A stretch of 64,000 nt of DNA from Microvirga mediterraneensis (GTDB lineage: Bacteria; Pseudomonadota; Alphaproteobacteria; Rhizobiales; Beijerinckiaceae), in contig NZ_JACDXJ010000001.1 in assembly GCF_013520865.1 (NCBI RefSeq), positions 2,347,001 to 2,411,000 on the forward strand, given 5' to 3'. Under the pieces are notes generated by a model. That model did not search any database and was not told where the DNA came from. It saw nothing but the letters and a program-made list of their open reading frames with translations. This document shows, piece by piece, positions 41,954 through 49,638 of this stretch. A program made the translations under genes and the position numbers. Within the stretch, counting starts at the first letter, position 1; the number at the start of each line of letters is the position of its first letter.

Positions 41954-43057
41954 ATGGACGAGAGTAAACCCGCCGGATCGTTGCGCCGTGGCTGGACCAC
42001 GGGCGCCTGTGCCACGGCGGCGGCCAAGGCGGCGTATCTGGGATGGCGGACGGGCGACTGTCCCGACCCTGTCGAGATCGTGCTTCCGGGCGGAGCGCGG
42101 CCGTCCTTCTCCCTGGCCTTGCACGAATTCCAGGAGGGCGGCGCCCGGGTGGGAATCGTCAAGGATGCGGGCGACGATCCGGACGTGACGCATGGCGCCC
42201 TGGTGGTCGCGACAATCCGGGCCGGCGCGCCGGGCTCCGGCGTCACGTTCCGCGCCGGCGAGGGCGTCGGGACGGTCACCCGCGCGGGGTTGCCCCTGCC
42301 GCCGGGCGAGCCGGCGATCAATCCGGTGCCGCGCCAGATGATCCGCGACAACCTGGAGGAAGCGGCGCGCAGCGTCGGCGGACCCGTGGATATCGAGGTC
42401 GAGGTCTCCATTCCGGGCGGGGAGGCGATCGCGCAAAAGACCCTCAACCCACGCCTGGGTATCCTCGGCGGCCTGTCGATCCTCGGCACGACCGGCGTGG
42501 TGGTGCCCTATTCCTGCGCGGCTTGGATCCACAGCATTTACCGGGGCATCGATGTGGCCCGCGCAGGTGGTATCGATCATGTGGCGGGCGCCACAGGTTC
42601 GACCTCCGAGAAGGCCGTGCAGATCCTGCACGACCTGCCGGACCATGCCCTCATCGACATGGGCGACTTCGCCGGCGGCATGCTGAAATACCTGCGCCGC
42701 AACCCGGTCCCGCGCGTGACCATCGCGGGCGGCATCGCCAAGATGACGAAGCTCGGGCAGGGGCTGCTCGACCTGCACTCCCGTTCCGGCGCGGTCGATC
42801 TCGACTGGCTGGCCGGGCGTCTGGCCGAGGCTGGTGCCGATCCGGACCTGGTGCAGGCGGCCCGGGGCGCCAATACGGCCCTCGAAGTATTGGACATGGC
42901 CAAGCGCCACCGCCTGCCGCTCGGAGACATCGTGGCGCAGCATGCCTGGCGCACGGCTGCCAAGGCCCTGCGCGGGGCCGAGATCGCTCTTGAGATCGCA
43001 GTGTTCGATCGTGAAGGACAGCTTGTCGGTCGAATGCCGTTCCACCCGGTCGCCTGA
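41954..43057 (+). CDS. cbiD: cobalt-precorrin-5B (C1)-methyltransferase (CbiD)
   Basis: 367-residue enzyme, with LRRGWTTGACATAAAKAAYLG as the family start, KTLNPRLGILGGLSILGTTGVV and GGIAKMTKLGQGLLDLHSRSG as signatures. It methylates C1 during ring contraction. In the CobG-type aerobic route CobF normally does the C1 step; many Hyphomicrobiales lack CobF and carry CbiD instead, as here. It stands alone on the plus strand between cobA and cobM, ending 11 bases before the cobM stop on the other strand. Confidence 0.93.
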   Translation: MDESKPAGSLRRGWTTGACATAAAKAAYLGWRTGDCPDPVEIVLPGGARPSFSLALHEFQEGGARVGIVKDAGDDPDVTHGALVVATIRAGAPGSGVTFRAGEGVGTVTRAGLPLPPGEPAINPVPRQMIRDNLEEAARSVGGPVDIEVEVSIPGGEAIAQKTLNPRLGILGGLSILGTTGVVVPYSCAAWIHSIYRGIDVARAGGIDHVAGATGSTSEKAVQILHDLPDHALIDMGDFAGGMLKYLRRNPVPRVTIAGGIAKMTKLGQGLLDLHSRSGAVDLDWLAGRLAEAGADPDLVQAARGANTALEVLDMAKRHRLPLGDIVAQHAWRTAAKALRGAEIALEIAVFDREGQLVGRMPFHPVA

Positions 43058-43068
43058 CCCCACCCGGT

Positions 43069-43842
43069 TCATCGCTTGTCCTCGCGGGCGCTCGGGCGGA
43101 AGCGGCGGTCGTAACCGGTCGAATAGAGGGCGCTCTCGCGGAAATCTCTTGCGCCCAATGTCCGCCCCACCAGGATCAGCGCAGTGCGCTCCAGCTTCTC
43201 GGCGCGGACCATGGCGGCAATGGTGGACAGCGTGCCCTTGATGACCCGCTCGTCCGGCCATGACGCGCGCCAGACCACAGCCGTGGGACAATCGGCCCCG
43301 TAGGACGGCAGCAGATCCGCGACCACCTGCTCGATCACATGGATCGACAGGTGAATGGCAAGGGTCGCCTTCGTTTGCGCAAACGTGGCAAGTCGTTCCG
43401 TCTCCGGCATGGCGGAGGCACGGCCAGAGGTGCGGGTGAGGACGAGCGACTGGCCGACCTCCGGCACCGTGAGCTCCCGTCCCAGGGCGGCGGCTGCGGC
43501 CGCGAAAGCGGGAACGCCGGGCGTGATCGTGTAGGGAATGCCCAGCGCATCGAGGCGGCGCAGCTGCTCCCCCATGGCGCTCCAGATCGACAGATCGCCG
43601 GAATGGAGCCGCGCCACGTCCTCGCCGCTCTCGTGAGCCCTCACGTACTCGGCCGTGATGGCATCGAGATCGAGGGGGGCAGTATCGACGAGCCGCGCGC
43701 CGGGCGGGCACCAGGAGAGGATCTCCGGCGGCACAATGGAGCCGGCGTAGAGGCATACGGGGCAGCGTTCGACGAGCGAGCGTCCGCGCACGGTGATGAG
43801 ATCGGCGGCGCCGGGGCCCGCTCCGATGAAGTGAACGGTCAT
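43069..43842 (-). CDS. cobM: precorrin-4 C11-methyltransferase
   Basis: 257-residue methyltransferase. [18 protein letters not shown] is the N-terminal motif, [16 protein letters not shown] follows, and [14 protein letters not shown] and [14 protein letters not shown] form the SAM site. It methylates C11 after CobJ contracts the ring. The ATG overlaps the cobE stop by four bases. It is the third gene of the cobL-cobE-cobM group. Confidence 0.93.
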   Translation of the reverse strand: MTVHFIGAGPGAADLITVRGRSLVERCPVCLYAGSIVPPEILSWCPPGARLVDTAPLDLDAITAEYVRAHESGEDVARLHSGDLSIWSAMGEQLRRLDALGIPYTITPGVPAFAAAAAALGRELTVPEVGQSLVLTRTSGRASAMPETERLATFAQTKATLAIHLSIHVIEQVVADLLPSYGADCPTAVVWRASWPDERVIKGTLSTIAAMVRAEKLERTALILVGRTLGARDFRESALYSTGYDRRFRPSAREDKR

Positions 43843-44225
43843 GGAGCAATCTCCAGGCGCGCGAGGGCGCAGGTGGCGGATGCGGCGGCGATGCGCGCCA
43901 GAACGAGCGCGGCGCAAGGTCCTGCGGCCGCGAGAGCCGCCGCTTCCGCCACGGAGCCGACCCCGTGCGCCGCGATGGACCGGGCCGATTGCGTCTGCAC
44001 GCGCGGCGCCGCAGCGGACAGCTCGCCCTCATCGATCACAACCGCAGGAACCGCAAGCCTGCGGGCGGATTCCGCAAATGCGGGCAGATCGGCCAGGGCC
44101 TTGATCGTCGCGAGTTTCGCCAGGGAAACCCGCGTGAGCGAAGCACGCTCCAGCGCCTGCTCCACGAGCGCTACGATGTCCTCGGCGGCGGCGATGCGCC
44201 TGAATCCGATGCCTGCCACGATCAT
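43839..44225 (-). CDS. cobE: cobalamin biosynthesis protein CobE/CbiG C-terminal
   Basis: 128-residue CobE, equivalent to the C-terminal domain of Cbi[21 protein letters not shown] is the start signature and [19 protein letters not shown] is the later conserved part. Its role in the aerobic route is not fully defined; CobE is reported to bind hydrogenobyrinate and affect flux. Its start ATG overlaps the cobL stop by four bases. Confidence 0.88.
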   Translation of the reverse strand: MIVAGIGFRRIAAAEDIVALVEQALERASLTRVSLAKLATIKALADLPAFAESARRLAVPAVVIDEGELSAAAPRVQTQSARSIAAHGVGSVAEAAALAAAGPCAALVLARIAAASATCALARLEIAP

Positions 44226-45436
44226 AGCTTCACCACCACCCATTGCGTGACCGGCATCGCGGCCCGCCAGCCATGCATGCCGCCGACGGGTTCGAGGCGC
44301 GAGACCGCCAGGCGCCGCATCGCGCCGCCGTACCGCGCATAGAGCGATCCGAGCAGGGTTTCCGTCTCCAGCGTGACGCCGTTGACGACGAGGCGCCCGC
44401 CGGATTTCAGCGCAGCCCAGGCGGTATCGAACACACCGGCCTCCGAAGCGCCGCCGCCGATGAAGATGGCATCCGGAGCAGGCAGGTCGGCCAAGGCTTC
44501 CGGCGCCCGTCCGATGCGGATGTCCAGTGCCGTCGCGCCGAGTTCCTGCGCATTGCGGCGGGCGCGCTCGGCACGCTCCGGGCGCTCCTCGATCCCGATG
44601 CAGCGGTTGCGGGGATGGCGCAGGCACCATTCGATGCCGACGGAGCCGGCGCCCAGGCCGATATCCCACAAAAGCTCACCGGCTTTCGGCGCGAGCGCCG
44701 CGAGGGTGATGGCGCGGATTTCCGCCTTGGTGAGCTGGCCGTCATTCTCGAACAAGACATCGGGCAGGCCCGGCGCGAGGGTGAGGATGCGCGCATCCCG
44801 GGCCGCCGCCACGTCGATGGCGACGGTGTTGAGCGGATCGATCTCCGCAAGGGTGAAATCGGCAGCATTCGCGCGGCGGATGCGCTCGCGCGGGCCGCCC
44901 AGGGCTTCGCATACGGTGATCGTCGAGGCGCCGAACCCGCGCGCCTTCAGCAATTCCGCGAGCCTTCCAGGCGTCGATCCGTCCCAGGAGAGTGCGAGAA
45001 TGCGGGCGCCCGGCTGCAGATGGGGAATAATCCGTTCCAGTGCCCTGCCGTGCAGGCTTACGCACTCGCATTCCGGCAATGACCAGCCCAGGCGCGACGC
45101 TGCAAGGCTGAAAGCGGACGGTTGCGGAAAGCAGGCGATTTCCTCCGCCGGGATGAGCCGCGCAAGCTCCGCGCCGACACCGTAATGGAACGGGTCGCCG
45201 GTCGCCAGAACGCAGGTCGGTTCGCCGCGACGGGCGAGGATCAGCGCATAGGCCTCTGCGAAGGGGCTGGGCCATGGTTGAGACCGGCCGGCGAGGGGCG
45301 CGGCCAGCTCCAGATGGCGCGTGCCGCCGATGACGAACTCCGCCTGATCGAGAGCAGACAGAGCCGCTGGGGAAAGGCCGACACGACCGTCCTCGCCGAT
45401 GCCGATAATGGTGAGCCAGGGACCGTTCGGCGCCAT
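44222..45436 (-). CDS. cobL: precorrin-6Y C5,15-methyltransferase (decarboxylating)
   Basis: 404-residue fusion of CbiE and CbiT. N-terminal CbiE part: WLTIIGIGEDGRVGLSPAA, ATGDPFHYGVGAELA. C-terminal CbiT part: LLWDIGLGAGSVGIEWCL, a class I SAM fold, then AIFIGGGASEAGVFDTAW. It methylates C5 and C15 and decarboxylates the C12 acetate. ATG 45436 follows CAGGAG by 6 bases. It is head to head with cobK, 37 bases apart. Confidence 0.94.
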   Translation of the reverse strand: MAPNGPWLTIIGIGEDGRVGLSPAALSALDQAEFVIGGTRHLELAAPLAGRSQPWPSPFAEAYALILARRGEPTCVLATGDPFHYGVGAELARLIPAEEIACFPQPSAFSLAASRLGWSLPECECVSLHGRALERIIPHLQPGARILALSWDGSTPGRLAELLKARGFGASTITVCEALGGPRERIRRANAADFTLAEIDPLNTVAIDVAAARDARILTLAPGLPDVLFENDGQLTKAEIRAITLAALAPKAGELLWDIGLGAGSVGIEWCLRHPRNRCIGIEERPERAERARRNAQELGATALDIRIGRAPEALADLPAPDAIFIGGGASEAGVFDTAWAALKSGGRLVVNGVTLETETLLGSLYARYGGAMRRLAVSRLEPVGGMHGWRAAMPVTQWVVVKL

Positions 45437-45473
45437 GCTCGACTCCTGCTCAAAATTCGGAGAAAAGGTGCCC

Positions 45474-46226
45474 ATGCGCATCCTCATTCTGGGCGGCACT
45501 ACGGAGGCCTCCGCGCTCGCGGCGCGGCTCGCGGGCCGATCCGATCTCAGCCCGCTCCTGTCCATGGCCGGGCGAACCAGCGATCCGCGCCCCATGCCGA
45601 TCCCGACCCGCATCGGCGGCTTCGGCGGTGTGGCCGGGCTTGCCGGTTTCCTGCGCGAGGAGCGGATCGAGGCCGTGATCGACGCGACCCATCCCTTCGC
45701 GGCCGTAATGTCCCGCAACGCCGCCGAAGCCTGTGCGCAGGTCCAGGTTACGCTGCTTGCTTTGCACCGCCCGGCCTGGACTCCGCAGGCCGGAGATCAT
45801 TGGATCGAGGTCCCTTCGATGGAGGCAGCCGTCGAGGCGCTCGGCGAAGCCCCACGGCGGGTATTCCTCACGGTAGGACGTCTCGAACTCGCTCCCTTCG
45901 CGGCGGCGGCTCAGCACATCTATCTCGTGCGAACCATCGAGCCCATCGGCGATGCCCTGCCGGTGCCGAACGTCGTCGCCATTCAGGATCGCGCACCGTT
46001 CCACGAAGACGCCGAGCGCATGCTGATGCAGCGCGAGCGGGTCGATGTGGTGGTGACCAAGAATTCCGGCGGCGCGGCGACCTATCCGAAGATCGCGGCG
46101 GCGCGGGCGCTCGGCGTTCCTGTCGTCATGGTGGCGCGGCCCGAGAAGCCTCGCGGCGTCGAGGAGGTCGCGAGTGTCGACGGGGCGCTCGACTGGCTGA
46201 AGAGGCTTCAAGGCCGCACTCCGTAG
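45474..46226 (+). CDS. cobK: precorrin-6A reductase
   Basis: 250-residue NADPH-dependent reductase. RILILGGTTEASALAARLAG is the N-terminal Rossmann motif; EAVIDATHPFAAVMSRNAAEA and VVTKNSGGAATYPKIAAARAL are family hallmarks. It reduces precorrin-6A to 6B. GAGAAAAGG lies 5 bases before the ATG. It is head to head with cobL (37 bases) and its end overlaps the opposing cobJ end by 19 bases. Confidence 0.93.
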   Translation: MRILILGGTTEASALAARLAGRSDLSPLLSMAGRTSDPRPMPIPTRIGGFGGVAGLAGFLREERIEAVIDATHPFAAVMSRNAAEACAQVQVTLLALHRPAWTPQAGDHWIEVPSMEAAVEALGEAPRRVFLTVGRLELAPFAAAAQHIYLVRTIEPIGDALPVPNVVAIQDRAPFHEDAERMLMQRERVDVVVTKNSGGAATYPKIAAARALGVPVVMVARPEKPRGVEEVASVDGALDWLKRLQGRTP

Positions 46227-46972
46227 GAGCGCGGCGTGTAGACGTAAGGCGTCGCACTCTCAGGCCGCTCGATCAGCCGGGTGGTGGACGCGCCGATGAT
46301 CACGATGGTCGACATGTCGGCCATGGAGGCTTCCACCTCGGCGAGCGGCACGATCCGGATCCGCTCGTCGGTCCGTCCGACCGCGCGGGCCAGGATGATC
46401 GGCGTGTCGGGCCCACGCGTTTCGGCGACGATCTCGAATGCCGCGCCGAGCTGCCAGGGCCGGGCAGAGGAGATCGGGTTGTAGAGCGCCACGGTGAAAT
46501 CGGCCGCAACGGCGGCTCGCAAGCGGGCCTCGACGACCTCCCAGGGCTTCAGGTTGTCCGAGAGCGACATGGCACAGAAGTCGCCGCCGAGCGGCGCGCC
46601 GACGCGGGCCGCCGCCGCGAGCATCGCCGTGATGCCGGGCTCCACGCGGATGTCGAGGCCGCGCCAGGACGGATCGCCATTTTCCACCGCCTCGAACACG
46701 GCCGCCGCCATGGCGAAGACGCCGGGATCGCCGCCGGACACCACGGCGACGCTGGCGCCTTTCGCCGCGAGATCGAGCGCGAAGCGGGCCCGGTCGAGTT
46801 CGACGCGATTGTCGGACGCATGCTTTCGTAGATCCGGCCGCTCCGGCACGCGGTCCACATAGGGACCGTAACCGACGATGTCGGTGGCCGAGGCGAGTGC
46901 CTCGGCAGCGGCGGGAGTCAGATAGCGCGGGTCGCCCGGGCCGAGGCCCACGATCGTGAGGACGCCCGTCAT
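46208..46972 (-). CDS. cobJ: precorrin-3B C17-methyltransferase
   Basis: 254-residue methyltransferase, the ring-contraction enzyme. LTIVGLGPGDPRYLTPAAAEAL, VVSGGDPGVFAMAAAVFEAVE and DFCAMSLSDNLKPWEVVE are signatures. It converts precorrin-3B to precorrin-4. It is the last gene of the riboswitch operon; its ATG overlaps the cobI stop and its end overlaps cobK. Confidence 0.95.
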   Translation of the reverse strand: MTGVLTIVGLGPGDPRYLTPAAAEALASATDIVGYGPYVDRVPERPDLRKHASDNRVELDRARFALDLAAKGASVAVVSGGDPGVFAMAAAVFEAVENGDPSWRGLDIRVEPGITAMLAAAARVGAPLGGDFCAMSLSDNLKPWEVVEARLRAAVAADFTVALYNPISSARPWQLGAAFEIVAETRGPDTPIILARAVGRTDERIRIVPLAEVEASMADMSTIVIIGASTTRLIERPESATPYVYTPRSYGVRP

Positions 46973-47712
46973 ACGCGCCTCCCTTGCCCCGGCACGATGA
47001 TGAGGGAGAAATACGGCGCGTCCCAATCCTCGGGCAGATCGGGCAGGGGAACGATCCGTTCCTCCGCCATGGTGGCGCGTTCCACGTAGATGGCTCGTTC
47101 GAACAGGCCAGTCGATTTCAGCGCCGCGCGGACCTTCGGCAGGTGGCTTCCGAGCTTCATCACCACGGCGGCGTCGGTACACGCCAGGCGGCGCATCAGC
47201 TCCGGCTCGGGCAGCGTACCGGGCACGACCGTCAGCACGTCATCGCCCCAGGTAATGGGCGCGCCGGCATGGGTCCAGGCTCCCGACATGGCAGTGACAG
47301 CGGGTACCACTTCAATTGGCATCCGGTCTTTCAAGCGCCACCAGAGATGCATGAACGATCCGTAGAAGAAGGGGTCGCCCTCGCAGAGGACACCGACGGT
47401 GCGGCCCGCCTCGACCTCGGCGAGGAGACGGGCGGCCGCTTCCTCGTAGAAGGGGTTGAGGGCTGCGGCGTAATCCGGATGGTCGGCCGGGATTTCGGTG
47501 GTCACCGGGTAGGCCAGGGCGATCTCGCGCTCCGGGTTCTGCCCGACGACGGCGTCCGCGATGGTCCGCGCATTGCCGCGTCGTCCGCGCTTGCAGAAAT
47601 GGACGAGCCGGTCGGCCGTCTCCAGCAGCTTGCGGGCGCGGACGGTCATATAGTCGGGATCGCCGGGACCGAGGCCGAGGCCGAAGAGGCGGGTGGGTTC
47701 CTGTCGGGTCAT
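46969..47712 (-). CDS. cobI: precorrin-2 C20-methyltransferase
   Basis: 247-residue SAM methyltransferase. LFGLGLGPGDPDYMTVRARKLL, VGVLCEGDPFFYGSFMHLW and EVVPAVTAMSGAW mark the family. It makes precorrin-3A. It lies 4 bases after cobH and overlaps cobJ by four. Confidence 0.95.
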   Translation of the reverse strand: MTRQEPTRLFGLGLGPGDPDYMTVRARKLLETADRLVHFCKRGRRGNARTIADAVVGQNPEREIALAYPVTTEIPADHPDYAAALNPFYEEAAARLLAEVEAGRTVGVLCEGDPFFYGSFMHLWWRLKDRMPIEVVPAVTAMSGAWTHAGAPITWGDDVLTVVPGTLPEPELMRRLACTDAAVVMKLGSHLPKVRAALKSTGLFERAIYVERATMAEERIVPLPDLPEDWDAPYFSLIIVPGQGRRV

Positions 47713-47716
47713 CGGC

Positions 47717-48346
47717 TCACTCGACCGAGTTCGCGAGCGCATTGACGGCCGCTGCGGCCATGGCGCTGCCGCCGCGACGCCCATGGACGACAAGGTACGG
47801 CACGCGGCCGTCGCGGGCGAGGGCTTCCTTCGATTCCGCCGCGCCGATGAAGCCGACCGGAATGCCGATGACCGCCGCGGGCCTCGGCGCGTCGGCATCG
47901 AGCATTTCGAGCAGGTGGAACAGAGCCGTCGGCGCGTTGCCGAAGACCACGAGGGCGCCGTCCATGCGCTCGCGCCACAGCTCCATGGCGGCGGCCGAGC
48001 GGGTGTTGCCGAGTTCGGCCGCGAGGCCTGGGACGCGCGGATCGTCGAGGGTGCAGATCACCTCGTTGTTTGCCGGCAGCCGCGCCCGGGTGACGCCGTT
48101 CGCGACCATCTTGGCGTCGCACAGGACCGGCGCGCCGCGCTTCAGGGCCGTTTCCGCCGCATCGGCGAAGTCCGAAGAGAGTTCGACATCCTTCGGCAGG
48201 TCCGTCATGCCGCAGGCATGGATCATGCGCACCACGACGCGCTCCGCCGTGCCGGAGAAGCGCGACAGATCGGCCTCCGAGCGAATGATCGCGAAGGAGC
48301 GGCGATAGATCTCCGCGCCCTCGCGGATATAGGCGCGGTCGCTCAT
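47717..48346 (-). CDS. cobH: precorrin-8X methylmutase
   Basis: 209-residue mutase. YIREGAEIYRRSFAIIRSEADL is the N-terminus, RMIHACGMTDLPKDVELS contains the active-site His, and IGIPVGFIGAAESKEAL is conserved. It migrates the C11 methyl to C12, giving hydrogenobyrinic acid. It overlaps cobG by four bases. Confidence 0.95.
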   Translation of the reverse strand: MSDRAYIREGAEIYRRSFAIIRSEADLSRFSGTAERVVVRMIHACGMTDLPKDVELSSDFADAAETALKRGAPVLCDAKMVANGVTRARLPANNEVICTLDDPRVPGLAAELGNTRSAAAMELWRERMDGALVVFGNAPTALFHLLEMLDADAPRPAAVIGIPVGFIGAAESKEALARDGRVPYLVVHGRRGGSAMAAAAVNALANSVE

Positions 48347-49638
48347 CGGGAGCGCTCCGGGGCGCGGCCAAGGGCGTCGGACGTCTTCGGCAATAAACGG
48401 GTCATAATCTCGTCGATGGAAAGGTGGAGAGAGGACATATCCCGGGTGGAGCCGTGGGGCACGACGTCATAGCGGCCATCGGCGCGTCCCACCAGGGTCA
48501 GATCGGCCTTTCCGGGATGGGCGCAGCCTTTCGGACAGCCCGAGACATGAACGGACATCCTTTGCGTCAGGACGTCGCCGCAGGTTTCGGCGATCCGCAG
48601 GGCGTCCGTAGGGGCAGGCGTCAGGCCGCTCGCGCAATCGGGCTTGCCGGGGCAGGCGATCAGCGACAGGCGAGGGTCGTCGGCGGCGGTGATGAAGCCG
48701 GCATCGGCGGCTTCCGCCATCAGCGGCGCGACATGCTCGCCTGCAACGCCCGGCAGCAGAAGGCCACGGGTGAAGGACAGGCGGATCTCGCCGCGGCCGA
48801 ATCGTTCGCTCCATGCAGCCGTCTGGTCCAGTTGCGCTGTCTGGCAGCGGCCGAAGGGCAGGGCGAGAAGAACGGCCTGCCCGCTTGTCGTGGGAAGCAA
48901 GCCCGCCGGGATCGCGGCCGGGCGCTGTTGGGGCACTGCGGCGGGGGCGAGCGCCGCCGATGTGGCGAGTTCTTCGGGAAGGCCGGGCTCGAGGTCGCGC
49001 AACCGGCGTGCCCCGGTCCTGCCTGAGAGGCGCATGGCTGCGAAGCCCGCCAGGATGGAGAGCACGGCCTCGGGAGCGCGGCCGCAACCGGCGGTGCCGA
49101 TCCAATGAAGTCCCTCGGCGGTGGCGAGCCCGAAAGCTATGGCATCGCCTTTGCCTGTCGCCACGAGATGGAGATCGGCCCCGATGGCGTCGAGCGGCAT
49201 CGCGCCGCCGCCATCGACCGCGACGAAGAACTTCGCCGGAAGTCCGTCGAGGTGGACGGCCTTATCCTCGATGGCCCGTGCCAGGGCGAGTGGATCGCCA
49301 TGGTCGAACGGGTCGAGACCGGCGAGCGGGGACAATGCGGTGAGGCGGTTCGGACCGTCGCCCTCCGGCTCCACGAGGCCCTCGCGTTCGAGCCGGGCGA
49401 GCAGGGCGGGAAAGGTCCCTTCGCTCACGCCCCGGATCTGCAGGTTGCCGCGGGCGGTGATGTCGAGATGGCCGTTGCCGTACGTGCGTGCCGCTTCGGC
49501 GATGATGCGTGCCTGACCGGCCGTGAGCCTGCCACTGAGCGGATGCAGGCGCACGAGGAGCCCGTCGCCGGTCGCCATGGGGCGGCGCACGCCCGGGCAC
49601 CACCCGCGACGCCTCTCGATGATCGGCTGCGCGCTCAT
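48343..49638 (-). CDS. cobG: precorrin-3B synthase (oxygen-dependent)
   Basis: 431-residue sulfite/nitrite-reductase-like enzyme. RGWCPGVRRPMATGDGLLVRL is the N-terminus. The 4Fe-4S/siroheme-type Cys clusters are in IACPGKPDCASGL and SGCPKGCAHPGKADL. It hydroxylates C20 and forms the lactone using O2, the mark of the aerobic route. The start overlaps the cobN stop by four bases. No insertion or gap is seen. Confidence 0.93.
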   Translation of the reverse strand: MSAQPIIERRRGWCPGVRRPMATGDGLLVRLHPLSGRLTAGQARIIAEAARTYGNGHLDITARGNLQIRGVSEGTFPALLARLEREGLVEPEGDGPNRLTALSPLAGLDPFDHGDPLALARAIEDKAVHLDGLPAKFFVAVDGGGAMPLDAIGADLHLVATGKGDAIAFGLATAEGLHWIGTAGCGRAPEAVLSILAGFAAMRLSGRTGARRLRDLEPGLPEELATSAALAPAAVPQQRPAAIPAGLLPTTSGQAVLLALPFGRCQTAQLDQTAAWSERFGRGEIRLSFTRGLLLPGVAGEHVAPLMAEAADAGFITAADDPRLSLIACPGKPDCASGLTPAPTDALRIAETCGDVLTQRMSVHVSGCPKGCAHPGKADLTLVGRADGRYDVVPHGSTRDMSSLHLSIDEIMTRLLPKTSDALGRAPERSR

